The notes under the pieces are model-generated. The model saw nothing but the letters and a program-made list of their open reading frames with translations. It was not told where the DNA came from and did no database searches. From Callipepla californica brunnescens (taxonomy: Eukaryota > Chordata > Aves > Galliformes > Odontophoridae), in the NCBI GenBank assembly GCA_023055505.1, contig JALIRH010000150.1, forward strand, positions 372,001 through 436,000: a stretch of 64,000 bases of DNA, read 5' to 3'. The translations under genes and the position numbers were made by a program. Shown one piece after another: positions 63,612-64,000 of the stretch. Within the stretch, counting starts at the first letter, position 1. The number at the start of each line of letters is the position of its first letter.

Positions 63612-64000
63612 GTGGTCTGTCGTGTGTGAGTTAATGGAAAGAACAACGTCATGGAGTCTGTCTTTAGTTCTCTTGTATTCAGAGCTTTTAGCTGAAAGAA
63701 GAAAAGACGCAGTGAAATATTGAATGACGTATTTAAAGGTAGCAACTAGTCAAATATTTGGATCTGTACAAGAAATTAAGTTCTCAGGGAATAATTTGCT
63801 GGCTTTGTGATTCTCAGCTGAGACATGAGACTGAATCAGCCTGGCAGCCAACAGGGTCCTGCCATACCATGTCCTGGGCACTGGCTCTCATCCCCTGAGA
63901 AGGAGCTACAGCCTAGAGCCCAAAGTTGGTGAGATCCCAAACAGCTTTGTAGCTGGTTACCTGAGGCTGTCCTCAGGTGTGTTCCTGTGCCATTTGTGCT
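63612..64000. other. Right flank of the palindrome
   Basis: Unrelated to the left flank beyond 63611. A + strand frame stays open across the edge to a TGA at 63721-63723, possibly by chance. Too short to judge. Confidence 0.5.

Noticed and set aside
1..64000. CRISPR array, bacterial operons, rRNA or tRNA genes
   Set aside because: The tandem repeats have no unique spacers. No cloverleaf or rRNA sequence was noticed, and the window is plainly vertebrate.

Overview
The window is nuclear DNA of a bird. Several CR1 LINE fragments of different ages are present, including tails with the octamer repeats typical of CR1. There are also LTR-element remnants, an env relic of avian-retrovirus type, and exon-style splice signals instead of bacterial gene order. 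No rRNA, tRNA, CRISPR array or complete, recognisable protein gene is visible.

Layout. (1) Positions 1-4213 are a pyrimidine-rich pentanucleotide satellite (CCTGC/CTTGC type) with irregular higher-order structure, interrupted by a 337-bp solo LTR that has a perfect 5-bp target duplication. The array ends in six copies of a 20-bp unit. (2) Positions 4214-28122 are mostly single-copy noncoding DNA with decayed CR1 pieces, long homopolymers (T38, A47, C21, G21) and a CT microsatellite. A few isolated exon-like segments with good donors lie on the + strand near 22-27 kb, but they do not join into one frame. (3) Positions 28123-42923 and 48814-63611 are the two arms of a near-perfect inverted repeat of about 14.8 kb per arm. 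I counted only about a dozen differences by eye, most of them in the outer 3 kb. (4) Positions 42924-48813 are the 5.9-kb spacer. It holds a CR1 3' tail, an older CR1 reverse-transcriptase piece, an LTR-like segment, a retroviral env relic, and a long CR1 in reverse orientation with a 760-codon open frame whose RT active-site motif is altered. (5) Positions 63612-64000 are right flank.

The most interesting part is the palindrome. Each arm carries the same series of exon-like segments, pointing outward from the spacer. They begin in a GC-rich, CpG-containing region (about 51.8-52.8 kb on the right, 39.0-39.9 kb on the left) with an ATG exon followed by two short phase-0 exons that encode a charged helical stretch. 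Further exon-like segments continue outward for about 8-11 kb. I do not recognise the protein. If it is expressed, the window holds two divergently transcribed copies of an unknown gene kept nearly identical in a palindrome. This is the arrangement known from amplified germline genes on sex chromosomes, but the chromosome cannot be told from the sequence alone.
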